Virus record (IMG/VR): IMGVR_UViG_3300047200_000128
Coordinates: 1-39,699 of that record
DNA from: a virus
Strand: one strand, 5' to 3'
Length of the DNA: 39,699 bases
A program made the position numbers and the translations under genes. Below, piece by piece: positions 38,394 through 39,699 of the stretch (its first letter is position 1; each line of letters opens with the position of its first letter). Below the pieces are notes generated by a model. That model saw nothing but the letters and a program-made list of their open reading frames with translations. It did not search any database and was not told the origin of the DNA.

Positions 38394-38511
38394 TAGTAGC
38401 ACACTTCGAGTCGCAACGACCTGAAGTATCCTCAATATGTATATATCCCTTTCTACAAGGCTACTACATTAAAGCCCCGATTATCGCCATTTTCGGGGCT
38501 TTTTCTTTTTT
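38393..38511 (+). ncRNA. Predicted structured small RNA ending in an intrinsic terminator
   Basis: GTAGTAGC (38393-38400) pairs with GCTACTAC (38460-38467); at DNA level the perfect arms are 12 bp (38389-38400 with 38460-38471). Inside, ACTTC (38403-38407) pairs with GAAGT (38423-38427), and the stem continues by a G-U pair, one mismatch and GTCG/CGAC to a CAA loop. About 30 nt of A/U/C-rich sequence follow, then a 10-bp terminator stem. It contains no useful ORF, has a late-like promoter and strong terminator, and does not fit a tRNA (no T-arm, no usable anticodon arm). Its 5' end shares TAGTAGCA with the origin repeats. Confidence 0.5.
38471..38511 (+). terminator. Strong intrinsic terminator
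   Basis: AAAGCCCCGA (38471-38480) pairs perfectly with TCGGGGCTTT (38493-38502), 12-nt loop, then a run of T broken by one C to 38511. It separates the late genes from the replication operon. Confidence 0.9.
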
Positions 38512-38557
38512 GGCGAAATAAGTCTCAGATTTACCAACAAATAACAGAAGACAGAGA

Positions 38558-38563
38558 TAAATA
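38558..38563 (+). promoter_or_regulatory. TAAATA motif upstream of the replication operon
   Basis: GAGATAAATAGATGTATAG at 38554-38572, about 30 nt before ATG 38592, after the strong terminator at 38471-38511. Something in 38512-38591 must restart transcription for the replication genes; no convincing sigma70 -35/-10 pair is visible, and this motif is the best candidate. Confidence 0.4.
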
Positions 38564-38591
38564 GATGTATAGTTAAGAAAGGATATAAACT

Positions 38592-38741
38592 ATGACAACA
38601 CTAACATTATGGTGGAAAAGCAACGCTGACGTGGCAGAGGAGCAACAACAGCAGACAATAACGGACTATACGCCTGAGCAGGTCAATGAGATTGAGCAAG
38701 AGCAGGAAGATGAGGACGAGTATTTGGAGATGATGGCATAA
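38592..38741 (+). CDS. Small acidic protein (49 aa)
   Basis: MTTLTLWWKSNADVAEEQQQ, then a Glu/Gln/Asp-rich helix ending in YLEMMA. Very acidic. AAGAAAGGATA upstream gives the ribosome site. Its stop overlaps the GIY-YIG start (TAATG), so translation is coupled. No known family; it may simply be an operon leader protein or an inhibitor of a host factor. Confidence 0.55.
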   Translation: MTTLTLWWKSNADVAEEQQQQTITDYTPEQVNEIEQEQEDEDEYLEMMA

Positions 38742-39490
38742 TGACTACACTCTACACGTTATTCTTTGAAGCGGAACCAGATAATCCAGTGGTCTTTTAT
38801 GTCGGGCATACCAATGATGTAGATAGACGCTGGGCAGAGCATATCAATAACGCTTTTAATGAAAATCATCAAGAGTATGAGACATACAAGTATCGCTGGA
38901 TAAGAAGCTTAAAAGATATGGGTATCGAATGTCAGATGGATGTACTACACGAGATAAGCACAGACGATGACACCGAATACGAATGGATCTTAAAGATTGC
39001 CAGAATGAACCTACGATTGGGTATAGAGTTCTATGATGGTTATCCCTTGACAAATATGAAGGCTGGTGATTTATTGACAGAACTGATAGCGTGTAAATAC
39101 GTGACCACTAAAGAAGATATTACCAAATACAGACAGGCTAAAAAGCATACTATCACTTATACTAAAAGCGATGGCACAGAGGCTGAGAGTTATACAACCA
39201 AAGGGGCAGCGATCATCGCTGACTTACACAGACAGGCAGATGCGGCAAGAGCCGAAAGACACAGACAGAGTATTAAACAGATTGCCAGACAGGCACAGCA
39301 AAAGATTGACTTACAAGATCCAGGTAGAACAGCGAAGTTAAAGCAACAAACCAGGGATTTATTGTATGCTGATTTATTGGCAGGCTGTATTAAATGGCAG
39401 GAATATAACCAAATGATGTATGATTTACACGGAGGTTATGAGGCTTGGACAGAGACAAAGCCTCAACTATTGATAAGAAAGGACAAGTGA
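38741..39490 (+). CDS. GIY-YIG endonuclease, full length
   Basis: 249 residues. Residues 1-65 carry the GIY-YIG fold: LYTLFFEAEP (first strand, Y), VVFYVGHTNDVDRRWAEHIN (YVG, the catalytic Arg and the EH helix), then a YKYRWIRSLKDMGI helix. Residues about 65-120 continue the nuclease domain; residues about 120-249 are a charged helical tail rich in Arg, Lys and Gln. It could be a free-standing homing-type endonuclease or a nuclease acting in phage DNA metabolism. Its position directly before primase and the presence of a diverged copy at the other window end mark the locus as variable. One-base overlap with the next small gene. Confidence 0.8.
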   Translation: MTTLYTLFFEAEPDNPVVFYVGHTNDVDRRWAEHINNAFNENHQEYETYKYRWIRSLKDMGIECQMDVLHEISTDDDTEYEWILKIARMNLRLGIEFYDGYPLTNMKAGDLLTELIACKYVTTKEDITKYRQAKKHTITYTKSDGTEAESYTTKGAAIIADLHRQADAARAERHRQSIKQIARQAQQKIDLQDPGRTAKLKQQTRDLLYADLLAGCIKWQEYNQMMYDLHGGYEAWTETKPQLLIRKDK

Positions 39491-39582
39491 TGACTGAATA
39501 TGAAGGATTGATGATAGACATATTGAAAAAGATATGCGAGAAACTGGATGACATAGCCAGAGTTATTGATGAAAGGAATTGA
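39490..39582 (+). CDS. Very small protein (30 aa) between endonuclease and primase
   Basis: MTEYEGLMIDILKKICEKLD, then DIARVIDERN: one amphipathic helix. It starts on the endonuclease stop (TGATG) and ends just before the primase ATG. It is absent from the corresponding junction at 559-561, where the endonuclease stop overlaps the primase start directly. So this is a small insertion or deletion between the two variants of the locus. May be non-functional. Confidence 0.4.
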   Translation: MTEYEGLMIDILKKICEKLDDIARVIDERN

Positions 39583-39583
39583 T

Positions 39584-39699
39584 ATGAAAGATATATTATT
39601 AGAGCATCAAGAGAACTGGAGGTATTGTAGAGTTAGAGCAGGAGAAAAGAAGCCATATCCAGCAGATTGGCAAAATAATCCGCTACGATTACACGAAGT
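39584..39699 (+). CDS. Primase-polymerase, N-terminal part (repeat of 561-676), cut by window end
   Basis: The first 38 codons (MKDILLEHQENWRYCRVRAG onward) are identical in DNA to 561-676. The ribosome site is GAAAGGAATTGAT here instead of AGAAAGGAAAAGTG. This confirms ATG, not the upstream GTG, as the primase start. Most likely the same gene seen twice because the contig closes on itself. Confidence 0.8.
   Translation, partial: MKDILLEHQENWRYCRVRAGEKKPYPADWQNNPLRLHE
39584..39699 (+). repeat. Terminal direct repeat with 561-676
   Basis: 116 of 116 bases match 561-676, ending exactly at the window end. The sequences just upstream differ (39583 back to 38931 against 560 back to 1 are only partly identical). 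A perfect match that ends at a contig border is the usual sign of circular assembly or of a terminally redundant, permuted genome. Confidence 0.85.

Noticed and set aside
38393-38467. tRNA gene
   Set aside because: A 7-8-bp acceptor-like stem exists, but there is no T-arm, no anticodon arm with a sensible loop, and the inner hairpin has the wrong size.
1-39699. Prophage or integrative element
   Set aside because: No integrase, excisionase, repressor, tRNA fragment or host flanking gene is present, and the ends overlap each other.

Overview
The window is an essentially complete, tightly packed genome of a tailed phage with podovirus-type virion genes, about 39 kb and AT-rich. It is probably from an uncultured aquatic phage. 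The basis is a P22-type portal, nozzle and adaptor set, a capsid protein like the SU10/DUF5309 family, Ala/Gln-rich ejection proteins, and tail fibres of the kind seen in marine and freshwater viral contigs. All genes but one lie on the + strand and many overlap by 1-14 nt. I found no integrase, repressor, RNA polymerase, DNA polymerase A/B or recognisable endolysin. The last 116 bases (39584-39699) equal 561-676, and bases 1-560 are a diverged copy of the tract from 38931. The simplest reading is a circular or terminally redundant genome of about 39.0 kb, assembled with two strain variants of one GIY-YIG endonuclease locus.

Layout. (i) Replication, 1-3007: GIY-YIG endonuclease, primase-polymerase, VapE/D5-like helicase, then a cluster of TAGTAGCA repeats around an AT-rich core that looks like an iteron origin. 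(ii) Early accessory genes, 3008-7060: HELIH metallopeptidase, HNH-like protein and several small unknown proteins. They sit behind four sigma70-like promoters; three share a dyad that contains a T4-late-like motif. A Fur-box-like palindrome lies at 6313-6331. (iii) Structured early/late boundary, 7061-7317. (iv) Virion genes I, 7318-18610: tail nozzle, structural proteins, a repetitive Pro/Thr stalk protein, two internal proteins, and an 886-residue ejection-type protein carrying an AAA+ ATPase. (v) Dps-like ferritin and a reverse-strand GNAT acetyltransferase, 18624-19535. (vi) Packaging and head, 19583-31315: small terminase candidate, small proteins, large terminase, GlcNAc-transferase-like enzyme, portal, scaffold, capsid. 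(vii) Adaptor, two tail fibres and a holin-like protein, 31318-37948. (viii) 37974-38511: two small genes, a predicted structured RNA and a strong terminator. (ix) The early leader and GIY-YIG gene, closing the circle.

The most interesting feature is transcriptional. A (TA)TAAATA motif resembling the T4 late promoter recurs before late genes. In five places the ATG lies exactly 6 nt after the last A of the motif, where a T4-type late promoter would start the RNA. This predicts leaderless late mRNAs, although no T4-type late sigma factor was recognised. The same spacing puts the start of the predicted RNA at 38393 on the first base of its closing stem. The Dps-like protein together with a Fur-box-like site suggests a link to host iron or oxidative-stress physiology. 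The AAA+ ATPase fused to an ejection-type protein suggests an ATPase delivered into the host with the DNA.
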